A stretch of DNA of 48,229 bases from JANQRA01 sp035550735 (GTDB taxonomy: Bacteria; Actinomycetota; Acidimicrobiia; Spongiisociales; ZC4RG35): positions 1 through 48,229 of the forward strand of contig DASZOM010000050.1 in assembly GCA_035550735.1 (NCBI GenBank), given 5' to 3'. Below are positions 1 through 8,825 of the stretch, in pieces. The notes under the pieces were generated by a model, which searched no databases, was not told where the DNA came from, and saw nothing but the letters and a program-made list of their open reading frames with translations. Every line of letters begins with the position of its first letter. Within the stretch, counting starts at the first letter, position 1. A program made the position numbers and the translations under genes.

Positions 1-11
1 CCCCCCCCCCC

Positions 12-28
12 AAACCCAGGGTTCGTGT
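12..28. repeat. Family C palindrome, partial copy
   Basis: The sequence AAACCCAGGGTTCGTG matches one arm of the long hairpin at 38149-38208 (AACCCAGGGTTC) and resembles a short copy at 31462-31476. It follows a run of C at the window edge, so the other arm, if present, lies outside. It sits just upstream of the DUF3263 gene start at 41. Confidence 0.45.
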
Positions 29-40
29 GGTAAATCCTCA

Positions 41-304
41 ATGAGTAACGGCCTTACCCTTACGCTTTCGGCGATGCTGAGTCTTGAGGACAGGGCGATC
101 CTCGATTTCGAGCGCGTCTGGGCGCACGGGGCGGGGCCCAAGGACCGGGAGATCGAGCTGACGCTCGGCCTCTCGGCGGGGGCCTACTACGAGCGTCTTC
201 GACACCTGGCGCATGAGGTCGCGGCGATGGGACACGACCCGCTGACGGTCAAGCGCGTGCTCCGGCTCATCGAGCACCACGTCGACTCGGAGCTTGCAGT
301 CTGA
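41..304 (+). CDS. DUF3263 family protein
   Basis: An 87-residue protein matching the DUF3263 pattern of small actinobacterial proteins: an ILDFER segment near residue 20, an LGLS-x-YYERL segment in the middle (a helix-turn-helix-like stretch) and a DPLTVKR-x-LRLIE tail. The family has no proven function; the shape suggests a small DNA-binding or sigma-like protein. The stop TGA overlaps the next ATG (TGATG), so it is probably translationally coupled to the LytR_C gene, a common pairing in actinobacteria. Confidence 0.85.
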   Translation: MSNGLTLTLSAMLSLEDRAILDFERVWAHGAGPKDREIELTLGLSAGAYYERLRHLAHEVAAMGHDPLTVKRVLRLIEHHVDSELAV

Positions 305-852
305 TGACGAACAAGGGCAAGCACTCCTCCGACGCCTCCGGGACCTTCTACCGCGATCTCGCCATCATGATCCTGGGCATCCTCCTGGTGGGGGCCGGGG
401 TGTTCTTTCTCCTCTATCTCTTCGCCGACTCCCCCGAGACCGGCCCAACCACGACCTCGACCACCGTGGCCGCGACTTCCACGAGCCAGGGAGCCACCAG
501 CAGCTCGGACGGGTCCACGACCAGCAGCAACCCACCGACCACGTCGACTCCGGGGGTGGAGGTGCGACCTCCTGGTGAAGTCACCGTGGTGGTCCTGAAC
601 TCGATGGGGCTCGACGGGGCGGCGGGACGGCTCAACACCCGGCTCTCCGAGGCCGGGTATCAGACCCTGGTCCCGGACAACTACGAGCCGGAGCTGGATC
701 CGTCCCGGATCTGGTATCGGGAGGGTTTCGCAGCCGAGGCGGCAGTTCTGGTCGAGTTCGTGCCGGATGCCACCGTGGAGGCGCTGCCCGACGAGTCGTT
801 GCAGGAAGGAGCCGACGTCATCCTGGTCCTCGGGACCGGATACGAGGAATGA
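304..852 (+). CDS. LytR C-terminal domain (LytR_C) membrane-anchored protein
   Basis: This 182-residue protein has a short cytoplasmic start, one membrane segment around residues 18-38, a Thr/Ser-rich linker to about residue 83, and a C-terminal LytR_C domain (from about residue 92, beginning VTVVVLNSMG and ending VILVLGTGYEE). LytR_C is found in cell-envelope proteins, often attached to LytR-CpsA-Psr enzymes; here it stands alone without the catalytic domain. It probably acts outside the membrane in wall assembly, which is inference. Its ends overlap both neighbours (TGATG upstream, ATGA downstream), so the three genes form one operon. Confidence 0.8.
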   Translation: MTNKGKHSSDASGTFYRDLAIMILGILLVGAGVFFLLYLFADSPETGPTTTSTTVAATSTSQGATSSSDGSTTSSNPPTTSTPGVEVRPPGEVTVVVLNSMGLDGAAGRLNTRLSEAGYQTLVPDNYEPELDPSRIWYREGFAAEAAVLVEFVPDATVEALPDESLQEGADVILVLGTGYEE

Positions 853-1706
853 ATCGACTGACGGTCGGTTTCGGCCGAGGGTTCCCCCGGGCGTGGCTGT
901 TCCCGATCGGCGCGATCACAATCCTGCTCGGCGTCGCCGTCGCCGGCGCCCTCAGTCGCTCCATCGCAGCCGACTTCATCGCCTGGTGGCCGGTCTGGAT
1001 CGGTCTCGGCGTCACCGCCTACCTCGTCCGGGATCGCAAGCTGGGGGCTTACCGGATGGCAGGGCTTGTCCCGCTGGCGGGCCTCTTCTTCGTCGCCCTG
1101 TTCACCTGGGGTCATCTCGCCGGATGGGGGATGATGCCCTCCGCGTCCCAGCGTCTCGTCGGGCCCGAGTCGACCGGTGTCACCCGCGCCTTCATGTCGG
1201 CGGGCATCGACGGCCGCATCCTGGTCTCAGGCGACTCGGAGTTCCTCTACCGGGTGGAGCCGATCCGGCGCGGTGGGCGAATCGGGATCCCCACGGCGGC
1301 AGAGCAGATGGTCGACTCGATGATCGACGTGACCTTGGAGGAGCCCGCCGATCCCGGCCTGTACACGTACGCCGGCTGGGACCTCGCCCTCGCCCCCCTC
1401 CCGGCGTGGACACTCTCGCTAGACGGCGCCGTCGAAGCCGATCTCAGGGCGTTGACGATCGAGGAACTGACCCTGGGCGGCGCGGGGACGGTCGTCCTGG
1501 GGACACCCGACGGGGAGACCCCGGTGACGGTGGCCGGCGGTTTCCGCATCGTCGTCCCTGATGCGACACCGGTACGGGTGGTGGGGACGGCATCCGTCCC
1601 GTCTTCGTGGGTCCTCACCGACGAAGGTGCGATGACCCCTGGCGGTGGAGAGGGATGGCTCATCACCGTCGTCGGGGAGGGCACCCTGACTGTCACCACC
1701 CACTAG
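849..1706 (+). CDS. Membrane protein with C-terminal beta-rich (LiaF/DUF4097-like) domain
   Basis: This 285-residue protein has about three or four hydrophobic segments in its first 105 residues, including a WWPVWIGLG stretch typical of LiaI/LiaF-type membrane domains. The rest is soluble, with alternating short beta-like strands and many Gly/Thr/Val, ending in a GxGTLTV-type strand. That resembles the exported or surface beta-helix domains of LiaF/DUF4097 proteins, which take part in envelope-stress sensing. The assignment rests on pattern only. Its ATG overlaps the stop of the LytR_C gene, supporting co-translation. Confidence 0.6.
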   Translation: MNRLTVGFGRGFPRAWLFPIGAITILLGVAVAGALSRSIAADFIAWWPVWIGLGVTAYLVRDRKLGAYRMAGLVPLAGLFFVALFTWGHLAGWGMMPSASQRLVGPESTGVTRAFMSAGIDGRILVSGDSEFLYRVEPIRRGGRIGIPTAAEQMVDSMIDVTLEEPADPGLYTYAGWDLALAPLPAWTLSLDGAVEADLRALTIEELTLGGAGTVVLGTPDGETPVTVAGGFRIVVPDATPVRVVGTASVPSSWVLTDEGAMTPGGGEGWLITVVGEGTLTVTTH

Positions 1707-1724
1707 TTACACTCGCCGCGGAAG

Positions 1725-2966
1725 ATGGGATCCGACCGACTCCGGCAGATGGCTCTGGTCGTCTGGATCGCGGTGGGTGTGGTCGCTCTCGGCTGGGTGA
1801 CCCTCATCATCGGCGGTGCGGTGAGGGTGATCTGGCTCCCGCTGGCGTTCGCCGCAGGTCTGGTCTTCCTGCTGGAGCCGCTGGTGAAGATCTTCCGCCG
1901 GGCGGGCATCCCTCGCCCGGTAGGCTCGATCCTCGCCTTCCTCGTGTTGGCCGCCGTGATCGTCGCCGTGGGGGCGCTGGTATGGCCCACGGTCCAGGTC
2001 CAGGGAGCCCAGCTGGTCGCCCAGCTCCCCGACCTTTATGTGGGAATCGTCGACTGGCTCCGCGACGCGGCCCTGGTCCTCGGTTGGAACATCGACGACG
2101 TCCTCTCCCAACAGACCATCGAAGCCTGGCTTCGCGACCCCGCCAACCAGGCGACGATCCAGGAGCTCCTGTTCGGCTTCGGTGCCGGCGCCGGGGTGGT
2201 CCTCCGTGGGGTGGCGGAGACGATCGTGGTCATCGGCCTGGCCCCCATCCTGGCCATCTACATCCTCATCGACCTGGAGCGCTTCAGGAACCGCTCCCTG
2301 GAGCTGACTCCGCCCCGTCACCGGCCGGAGTTCGCTTACGTCACCGGCGAGGTGGGAACCGCACTGGGATCCTTCGTCCGTGGCCAGCTCCTGGTCGCCC
2401 TGATCGTCGGTGCCGCCTCCTCGGCCGGAATGTGGGCGATCGACCTCCCCTTCTGGCTGATCATCGGGATCGTCGCCGGGTTCCTCAACCTCATCCCCTT
2501 CGTGGGCCCGGTCGTGGGGGGAGCCTTGGCTGCCCTGATCGCCCTGCTTCACGGCGATGTCTGGCAAGCGTTCTGGGCGGTGCTGATCATGATCGGGGTA
2601 CAGCAGCTCGACAACCATCTGATCACGCCGTTGATCCAGAGGACCAGGGTCAACCTCTCCCCGTTGATCATCGTCCTCGCCCTCATCATCGGCGGCTCCC
2701 TCGCCGGGCTGCTCGGGGTGCTGGTCGCCATCCCGGCCACCGCCGCCATCCGGATCATCGTTGGCCATCTGTGGCGGACACGGGTGCTCGGCCAGTCGTG
2801 GCAGGAGGCCACCGAAGCCATGATCGAGGTGACCGAGCCGCCGGAGCGGCTGGTGCGTCTCGGGCGGAGGCAGCCCGACCAGGCGCGGCTCTTCGACACC
2901 CAGGAGCTGACTGCTCTCGAGGAGGATCCCGCCCCTGGTGAGGCACCGGCCGAAGAGAAGGTCTGA
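1725..2966 (+). CDS. AI-2E family transporter (PerM/YtvI type)
   Basis: This 413-residue integral membrane protein has the usual length and layout of the AI-2E/UPF0118 family: paired N-terminal helices, a large soluble loop around residues 90-175, and a C-terminal bundle with the diagnostic GFLNLIPFVGPVVGG segment near residues 250-265 and QQLDNHLITPLIQ further on. Members export small molecules or ions (autoinducer-2 or sodium in some cases); the substrate here cannot be told. The C-terminal 60 residues are charged and cytoplasmic. It starts 18 bases after the preceding gene and may share its transcript. Confidence 0.85.
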   Translation: MGSDRLRQMALVVWIAVGVVALGWVTLIIGGAVRVIWLPLAFAAGLVFLLEPLVKIFRRAGIPRPVGSILAFLVLAAVIVAVGALVWPTVQVQGAQLVAQLPDLYVGIVDWLRDAALVLGWNIDDVLSQQTIEAWLRDPANQATIQELLFGFGAGAGVVLRGVAETIVVIGLAPILAIYILIDLERFRNRSLELTPPRHRPEFAYVTGEVGTALGSFVRGQLLVALIVGAASSAGMWAIDLPFWLIIGIVAGFLNLIPFVGPVVGGALAALIALLHGDVWQAFWAVLIMIGVQQLDNHLITPLIQRTRVNLSPLIIVLALIIGGSLAGLLGVLVAIPATAAIRIIVGHLWRTRVLGQSWQEATEAMIEVTEPPERLVRLGRRQPDQARLFDTQELTALEEDPAPGEAPAEEKV

Positions 2967-3042
2967 ATCGGCTGGGCCAGTCACGACGCCGGCCCGGGTC
3001 CCCCCGGCGCACACAGCCCAATTCATGCCCTAGCGTTTTCCC

Positions 3043-4137
3043 ATGGCGAGCACGGGCAGTGTCGTCGAAGAGGGCTTGGACTCACCCCCGAGGCGTGACC
3101 GCCCCAGCTCGGCCTGGCTGACGGCTGTCGTCGCCTTCGCCCTCGGCCTGGGGATCGGTGTGCTCGCCGTCGGCCCGGTACCCACCGTCGCTCCCACTGC
3201 AACCGTGGTGGCGAGCCCTGAGGATCTGGAGCCGGTCACCACCACCACCTTGCCCGAGGACGGCGGGATCTCTACGAGGGTGCCCTCGTTCCCGGATGCG
3301 CTGGTGGCGGTGGCCCGGACGACGAGCAGCTCCCTGGACCATGTGCTCTGGCCCCATTCCGGCCCGTTGAACACCCGGCCCATGGCCGGGGCGGAGTCGG
3401 CGCGTTTCGACGCCTCCGGGCTCTTCCTCGCCTTGAGCAGCCGATTGCCTGCGTCGGATCTGTTGGTGCTCTCCATGGGCCGGTTCAATCAGGTGCGCCC
3501 GGTGGCCACCGGCGTCAACGGCTTCGCCTGGCACGACTCGGAACCTGCTCTTCTCTCCTACACGACCGAGGTGGACGGCATGTGGCGTCTCCATGTGGTG
3601 AAGGCCAACTTCTCCTCGGACGTGATCGTCGAGGCGCCGGCTCCCGGTGGTCGGGTGGTCGCCTGGGGCGACTGGGGCTGGGCGATCCAGTCGTCACCCT
3701 CCCAGGTGAGGCTGCTGAACCCGAGTGGCGAGTTCAAGGACGAGGAGGCGGGTCTTGCGTACGACTCCCGTGCCGACGGCTGGCTCTTCATCGTCGGCGA
3801 TCGGCCCAAGCTGGTGTCGGCCGGAGGTGGCGTGCTCGCCCTCGACACCGATCTGAACGTCGGCCGGCTCGCTGCAGCCGAGTTCTCGCCGGACGGTGGC
3901 CGGATCGCTCTGGCCGGCGAGCGGGGGGTCAACGTGCTCGACCTGGAGTCACTGGTAGTCGACGAGTTGGGTGGGGGCCTCACCACCGAGGTCACCTGGT
4001 CGACGGACTCGAGATTCGTGATCGCCCCCGCAGGCTCGGGTGTGGTGATCTACGACGTCCACACCGCCTCCAGCTACCAGGTGCTTCGAGGACGCTCGAT
4101 CCTGGCCGTGAGCGTCGTCGGGGGGAACCGGACCTAG
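3043..4137 (+). CDS. Membrane-anchored beta-propeller-like exported protein
   Basis: A 364-residue protein. Residues 23-45 form one transmembrane anchor, followed by a Val/Thr/Pro-rich linker. The remaining part has repeated units of about 40-45 residues with WD40/TolB-like character (for example LAAAEFSPDGGRIALAG and TTEVTWSTDSRFVIAPAG), which points to a beta-propeller outside the membrane. No catalytic motif is visible. It lies 9 bases before the alaX-like gene on the same strand. Function unknown; a protein-interaction or sensing role is inference. Confidence 0.65.
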   Translation: MASTGSVVEEGLDSPPRRDRPSSAWLTAVVAFALGLGIGVLAVGPVPTVAPTATVVASPEDLEPVTTTTLPEDGGISTRVPSFPDALVAVARTTSSSLDHVLWPHSGPLNTRPMAGAESARFDASGLFLALSSRLPASDLLVLSMGRFNQVRPVATGVNGFAWHDSEPALLSYTTEVDGMWRLHVVKANFSSDVIVEAPAPGGRVVAWGDWGWAIQSSPSQVRLLNPSGEFKDEEAGLAYDSRADGWLFIVGDRPKLVSAGGGVLALDTDLNVGRLAAAEFSPDGGRIALAGERGVNVLDLESLVVDELGGGLTTEVTWSTDSRFVIAPAGSGVVIYDVHTASSYQVLRGRSILAVSVVGGNRT

Positions 4138-4146
4138 AGTCGGGTC

Positions 4147-4890
4147 ATGGCGGGATCAGGACCAACCGAAGAGCTCGCGGCAAGGGATTCCTACCTGTCC
4201 ACGGCGGAAGGCCAGGTCACGGCGGTCTCCGACGACGGGTTGTCCCTCGACCGCACCGTGTTCTACGCACGAGGCGGCGGTCAACCGGGAGACGTCGGCG
4301 TAATTCGCTGGGACGGTGGATCGGTCGACGTCGTCGACACGATCCGGAGGGACGGCACGCCCTTCCACGTGGTCGCCGACGGGTCGATGCTCCCCGAGCC
4401 GGGTACGCCCGTCGAGGGTGTCATCGACTGGGAGCGCCGTTACGTGACCATGCGCACACACACCGCATTGCACGCCCTGTCGGGTGTGGTCTACCGGGAC
4501 TACGGCGCCAAGGTCACCGGGGGGAACATGACCCCCGGCGAGGCGAGGATGGACTTCGAGCTCGACGGGATCTCGGTCGAGTTCGGGGCCGAGGTGGAGC
4601 GCAAGTTGAACGAGGAGCTGGTCAAGGGTTACCCGACCGAGATCCTGGTGCTCGCCAGGGAGATCGCCCTCCAGGACCCCGACCTGATCCGCACCAAGGT
4701 CAATCTGATCCCCGAGTTCGTGACCGAGATCAGAGTGGTCGACATCAAGGGTCTCGACCGTCAGGCCGACGGCGGCACCCATGTCCGGTCGACCCTGGAA
4801 GTGGGCCGGATCGAGGTGGTCAAGACCGAGTCCAAGGGCAAGTCGAACAAGAGGATGAGGATCCGGGTCACCGATCCTTCGGATCAGTGA
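4147..4890 (+). CDS. Alanyl-tRNA editing protein (AlaX type)
   Basis: A stand-alone homologue of the AlaRS editing domain, which hydrolyses mischarged Ser- or Gly-tRNA(Ala). It shows the glycine-rich segment FYARGGGQPGDVG (residues 39-51), the zinc-binding HTALH (His105, His109) and a second motif DGGTHVRST at 208-216 with His212. In many relatives the residue four before this His is Cys; here it is Asp208, so metal binding may use three His plus Asp or water. The 247-residue length fits the AlaX-M class (editing domain with a preceding beta-barrel). The gene ends in a small palindrome, GATCC-TTC-GGATC. Confidence 0.85.
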   Translation: MAGSGPTEELAARDSYLSTAEGQVTAVSDDGLSLDRTVFYARGGGQPGDVGVIRWDGGSVDVVDTIRRDGTPFHVVADGSMLPEPGTPVEGVIDWERRYVTMRTHTALHALSGVVYRDYGAKVTGGNMTPGEARMDFELDGISVEFGAEVERKLNEELVKGYPTEILVLAREIALQDPDLIRTKVNLIPEFVTEIRVVDIKGLDRQADGGTHVRSTLEVGRIEVVKTESKGKSNKRMRIRVTDPSDQ

Positions 4891-4965
4891 CGTAGTCACC
4901 CGGTGGGTATCCGGGCCGATTGCCCTTTCCCAGGGCCTGGAACCGAGTAGCAAGTACACGACGTC

Positions 4966-5922
4966 ATGCTCGACTTCGTACTCGGCCTCGGCCTCGCCGG
5001 CATGCTGGTGCGCGGCTGGTTGCGTGGTTTCGTGCGGGAGACGCTCGACCTGGTCGGGCTGGTGCTCGGCATCCTGATCGCCTTCCGGCTCGCCGGCCCT
5101 TTCGGCGACTTCCTCACCGACAACTTCGACATCGCCCCTGAGCCGGCGCGGATCGGCGGAGGCATCGTCCTCTTCGTCCTGGTCGGGGTGCTGCTCTCGG
5201 TGGCCGCCCACTACCTCTCCAGGATGATGGATCTCCCCGGTCTCTCCACGGTGAACCGGGTGGGTGGTGCGGCGGTGGCGGCCGGCTGGGGTGCGCTGAT
5301 CGTGCTCGTCCTGGTCAGTCTGATCTCGGTGGCGCCGGTCCCGGACTCCTGGCGCACCCGCATCGAGGAGTCGAGGGTGGTGGAGGTGATCGCCGGCGAG
5401 GATGCCGTGCCCAGACGTCTCTTCGAGACCGTCGCCGGCGACGATGTGATGTCTGCGCTGGCGGCCATCCGCGGGATCTTCGGGTCGACGAGAGCCGTCC
5501 CGGTCGGGGCGGAGGTGCTGGCGATACCACCTGCCGCCGAAGACGAGGTGCGTCAGATCCGCGACGAGGCGCAACAGGTGCTGGACGAGGTCAACGAGCA
5601 CCGGGTCGACTTGGGTCTGCGAGCCCTGGCGCCCATCGGCGCCATCACCGAGCTCGCCGAGGAGCACGCCGTCGCCCTGTACCGGCAGGGAATGCTGCAA
5701 CGGCTCCAGGACTGTGCCGCAAGCCTCGCCGCACGCGGCTATCAGGTGCTGCGCTGCGACAACGGAGTTGCGCTGGCCGCAACCTCCTCGGGCGCCTACG
5801 ACGGCATCTTCGAGACCCCGGAGGGGAGGGCCATGGTCGAGACCCCCGACTTCGACCGCGCCGGGGCGGCTGTCGTCGACGGTCCCACGGGCCGTCTCCT
5901 CGTGCTGATCCTGGCGGGTTGA
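4966..5922 (+). CDS. CvpA-family membrane protein fused to a C-terminal CAP/SCP-like domain
   Basis: This 318-residue protein has two parts. Residues 1-125 form a CvpA/colicin V production-type domain with four hydrophobic segments and the family-like start MLDFVLGLGLAGMLVRGWLRG. After a linker containing an acidic helix (about residues 180-205), residues 205-318 resemble a CAP/SCP domain: VNEHRVDLGLRALAPI followed by ELAEEHAVALYRQG, the usual NxxR...GL...L / AxxHAxxM pattern. CAP domains are secreted and bind lipids, cleave peptides or act on cell walls; CvpA relatives affect envelope integrity. The fusion suggests a membrane-tethered extracytoplasmic enzyme or binding module. Confidence 0.7.
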   Translation: MLDFVLGLGLAGMLVRGWLRGFVRETLDLVGLVLGILIAFRLAGPFGDFLTDNFDIAPEPARIGGGIVLFVLVGVLLSVAAHYLSRMMDLPGLSTVNRVGGAAVAAGWGALIVLVLVSLISVAPVPDSWRTRIEESRVVEVIAGEDAVPRRLFETVAGDDVMSALAAIRGIFGSTRAVPVGAEVLAIPPAAEDEVRQIRDEAQQVLDEVNEHRVDLGLRALAPIGAITELAEEHAVALYRQGMLQRLQDCAASLAARGYQVLRCDNGVALAATSSGAYDGIFETPEGRAMVETPDFDRAGAAVVDGPTGRLLVLILAG

Positions 5923-5953
5923 CTCTCGCTGGGCCGTGCGAAGGCCCTCGACC

Positions 5954-6862
5954 TCACAACGTGACCGGCTCGGGCTGGGCGGCCCGTCTCGCCCGGACCA
6001 GGGCGACGAAGGCGACACCGGCGAGGACGACGGCGGCACCGACGATCTGCAACGGGGACGGCCGCTCGTCGAAGACCAACGCGGCCCAGACCATGGTCAG
6101 CGCCGGCTGGATCAGGATGATCGTTGCCGTTTCCACTGCGGGAAGACGGGGGAGGGCATAGCCGATCATGAGCCACCCCACGACCTGGGACCCCAGCGCC
6201 ATCGTGATCAGCCACCCGTGCCCAGGCCAGGTGAAGGCCAGGTCGAGACCACCGAGGAGGGGCGAGAAGACCAGGATCGTCACCGCGGCCCCGAGGGTCG
6301 TCTCCACGAGAGGCCCGGCGGCGGGCGCCTGCTCGTCGTTGGAGTGACGGAAGGCGAGGATGAAGGCGCTGTAGAAGAGGGCGGCGAGCACGGCGAGCAA
6401 GGCCCCCAGCACCGGGGAGTCGCCGAAGGCATCGCCCTGGCCCACGCCGGAGACGAGGGCCACCCCGACCAGGATCACCGGGATGGTGATCATCGTGGTC
6501 CGGCGGGGTCGCTCTCCGAGGAAGGCCCAGGCGCCCAAGGCCACGAAGATCACCGAGACGTTGGCCACCAGCGTGGCCAGCCCCGCCCCGATGTACTCGA
6601 TGGAGGTGTGCCAGGTCACCGTGTCGGCGGCGAGGACCACGCCGGCGAGGAACGCGATCCAACGGCGCCGTGTCGGGCGCTTGTCGGCCTTTCGTCGGGT
6701 CAGCCAGACGAGGGCGAGGACGGGCAGGGCATAGGCCTCCCGGAAGAAGGCACCCGTCACCGGCGAGGCCCCGGAGAGGCCATAGAAGATCGCCGAGCCC
6801 GAGATCATCAGTGCACCGACGAGCGCGGCGGCGAGCGTGAGCCGGGAGGACCGGTCTGGCAC
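5954..6862 (-). CDS. EamA/DMT-superfamily transporter
   Basis: About 302 residues from a GTG start at 6862, six bases after the stop of the upstream acyltransferase gene. The frame stays open much further upstream, but that part is the shadow of the acyltransferase. The protein has about ten hydrophobic helices in two EamA repeats, with characteristic AFFREAYALPVL near the first helix hairpin, FVALGAWAFLGERP at the end of repeat one, and PALTMVWAALVFDERPSPLQ at the end of repeat two. Family members export amino acids and other metabolites; the substrate is not evident. Confidence 0.85.
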   Translation of the reverse strand: MPDRSSRLTLAAALVGALMISGSAIFYGLSGASPVTGAFFREAYALPVLALVWLTRRKADKRPTRRRWIAFLAGVVLAADTVTWHTSIEYIGAGLATLVANVSVIFVALGAWAFLGERPRRTTMITIPVILVGVALVSGVGQGDAFGDSPVLGALLAVLAALFYSAFILAFRHSNDEQAPAAGPLVETTLGAAVTILVFSPLLGGLDLAFTWPGHGWLITMALGSQVVGWLMIGYALPRLPAVETATIILIQPALTMVWAALVFDERPSPLQIVGAAVVLAGVAFVALVRARRAAQPEPVTL

Positions 6863-6867
6863 TTCGG

Positions 6868-8289
6868 TCAGACCCGGGAGGCGAGGCGGCGGAGCTCGTC
6901 GAAAGAGGTGTGCAACTCCTCCACGAACCGCTCCGAGTCGGGAAGGGTGTCGTAGTCGGCCTGCACACCCCACAGCAGCTTCCCGTTGTAGGAGAAGAGG
7001 GCCACGCCGACGCCGTGTTGTGCCCAGAGAGGCACCATCGGGTAGTTGGCCAGCATCTGTGACTCCAGCAGGTACATCGGGAACTGTGGTCCGGGGATAT
7101 TGGTCACGGTCATGTTGAAGGGGCGAATCCTGGGCCCGACCACTCGACTGGCGAGGGAGAGCAGGGTCATCGGAGTCCCCGAGCTCAGCTCGACGAGGGT
7201 GGCGGCGCCGAGTGCCTGTTTGGTCTTCTTCAGGTTCTGGGTCGCCTGCTTGATCATCACGAACCGTTTCCCCGGGTCGGGCTCGGCGATGGGGAGGTCG
7301 ACGAGCCACATCGCGACTTGGTTTCCCATCTGACCCTGGCTGCGCGGGCTTCGGGTGGAGACCGGGTTCATAGCCCGGAAAGGGATGTCGGTCGGCTCGT
7401 AGGAGCGCTCCTCGATGAGGAATCGGCGAATCGCACCAGCCGTGGTCGCCAGGACGACGTCGTTGACCGACCCGCCGAGGGCGTCCTTGACCTCCTTGAC
7501 CGCTCCCATGTCCATCTCCGTCCAGTCGAAGCGGCGGTTGGGGCCGATGTCCGGGTTGAGCGGGGTCTTGTCCGACGGGGTCAGCCAGCCCGAGCGGAGC
7601 GAGCTCATCGCAGCCGCCGAGCGGTCGAGGGCGCGCTCGCCGATGCCCTTGCCCTCCCGCACCATCTCCCCGACGTTGGTGAGCTTGTCGACGACCCGTC
7701 GTGTCATCCGCGCCGCCTCGGCCACGGCCAGTTGGGTGGGGGTGGGCGCCGGCCGCGGCGTCCACCCAGGGTCCTCCTCGATCGTGGACTCGGGAGCGAC
7801 GTTGAGCAGGATCGTGGTGAGGTCCACCCCGCTCATCCCGTCGATCATGCAGTGGTGGATCTTGGCGATGATGGCGAAGCGGTCGTCGGACAGGCCCTCG
7901 GCGACCCAGAGCTCCCAGAGGGGCTTGTTGCGATCGAGTTTCGTGGAGACGATCCGGCCGGCGAGATCCTTCAGCTGACTGTCGTTACCCGGCCGGGGCA
8001 GGGAGGTGTGGCGGACGTGGTAGTCGAAGTTGAACCTGTCGTCGTCGACCCAGACCGGGCGACGGTCGTAGGGCACCCACTCCAGCCGCTGGCGATAACG
8101 CGGGATGTACTGGAGCTTGGCGCCGATGTGCGTCCGGACCCGCCCGATGTCGATGCCGCCGCTGGACGTGCGCAGCGGGGTCGCGTCGAATATGGCGACC
8201 CCGGTGACATGCATGTGGGAAGTCCTCGTCTCCAGGGCGAGGAACGAGGCGTCGAGGTAGCTCAACGGCTCGTAGTGGAACTGGGTCAC
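6868..8289 (-). CDS. Wax ester synthase / diacylglycerol O-acyltransferase (WS/DGAT)
   Basis: This 473-residue protein is full length for the WS/DGAT family, which transfers an acyl group from acyl-CoA to a fatty alcohol or diacylglycerol to make storage lipids. The catalytic HHxxxDG motif is present as HHCMIDG (residues 145-151). Other family blocks include the N-terminal LSYLDASFLALE, PLWELWVAEGL (about 123-133), NDVVLATTAGAIRRFL in the C-terminal half and NIPGPQFPMYL near residue 380. It points toward neutral-lipid synthesis, together with the acyl-CoA synthetase at 31667. It is transcribed away from the pyrophosphatase gene and leads into the EamA gene six bases on. Confidence 0.92.
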   Translation of the reverse strand: MTQFHYEPLSYLDASFLALETRTSHMHVTGVAIFDATPLRTSSGGIDIGRVRTHIGAKLQYIPRYRQRLEWVPYDRRPVWVDDDRFNFDYHVRHTSLPRPGNDSQLKDLAGRIVSTKLDRNKPLWELWVAEGLSDDRFAIIAKIHHCMIDGMSGVDLTTILLNVAPESTIEEDPGWTPRPAPTPTQLAVAEAARMTRRVVDKLTNVGEMVREGKGIGERALDRSAAAMSSLRSGWLTPSDKTPLNPDIGPNRRFDWTEMDMGAVKEVKDALGGSVNDVVLATTAGAIRRFLIEERSYEPTDIPFRAMNPVSTRSPRSQGQMGNQVAMWLVDLPIAEPDPGKRFVMIKQATQNLKKTKQALGAATLVELSSGTPMTLLSLASRVVGPRIRPFNMTVTNIPGPQFPMYLLESQMLANYPMVPLWAQHGVGVALFSYNGKLLWGVQADYDTLPDSERFVEELHTSFDELRRLASRV

Positions 8290-8339
8290 GAGGAGCTCGA
8301 CGCTATCACCGGCCCTGTACTGCGGTAGCGTCCCGAGCC

Positions 8340-8825
8340 ATGATGGTCGACATGGTTGTGGAGATCCCCAGGGGGAGCCGCAACAAGTACGAGATGGACA
8401 AGGCCTCCGGGCGCATCTACCTCGATCGCATGTTGTTCACCGCCACCCGGTATCCCGCCGACTATGGCTTCATCCCCGAGACCTACGCCGACGATGAAGA
8501 TCCCCTCGACGCCATGGCACTGGTCAGCGAGGCCACCTTCCCCGGCTGTTGGATCACCATGAGGCCGGTCGGGCTGTTCGTGATGGAGGACCAGGGCCGT
8601 GAGGACCTGAAGATCCTGGGCGTCCCCGTGGGCGACCCGGTGTGGCGGAACGCCGAGAGCCTGGCCGACATCCCCTCGCACCTGCTCCGCGAGCTGGAGC
8701 ATTTCTTCAGCATCTACAAGGATCTGGAGGGGAAGAAGACGGCAGTCGAGGGCTGGCAGGACGCCGCAGACGCCCATGCCGCTATCGAGCGCGCCCGCCG
8801 CGCCTACGGCTCCCGGGCTACATAG
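8340..8825 (+). CDS. ppa: Inorganic pyrophosphatase, family I
   Basis: A cytoplasmic enzyme that hydrolyses pyrophosphate to phosphate and so drives biosynthetic reactions forward. The 161-residue sequence carries the family I landmarks: VVEIPRGSRNKYEMD at the N terminus, RYPADYGFIPETYADDEDPLDAM with the metal-binding aspartates, and KILGVPVGDP in the core. Two adjacent ATG codons (8340 and 8343) are possible; the first is used here. It is divergent from the WS/DGAT gene across 50 bases, and its last 8 bases overlap the convergent kup gene. Confidence 0.95.
   Translation: MMVDMVVEIPRGSRNKYEMDKASGRIYLDRMLFTATRYPADYGFIPETYADDEDPLDAMALVSEATFPGCWITMRPVGLFVMEDQGREDLKILGVPVGDPVWRNAESLADIPSHLLRELEHFFSIYKDLEGKKTAVEGWQDAADAHAAIERARRAYGSRAT

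Noticed and set aside
1707..3026. Long minus-strand open frame opposite the AI-2E transporter gene
   Set aside because: It is the antisense of a well-supported membrane protein in GC-rich DNA; the translation is low-complexity Asp/Gly/Arg with no family pattern. The same holds for long antisense frames at 4156-6039, 23636-25321, 31619-33472, 40227-42194, 42862-44682 and 45810-47375.
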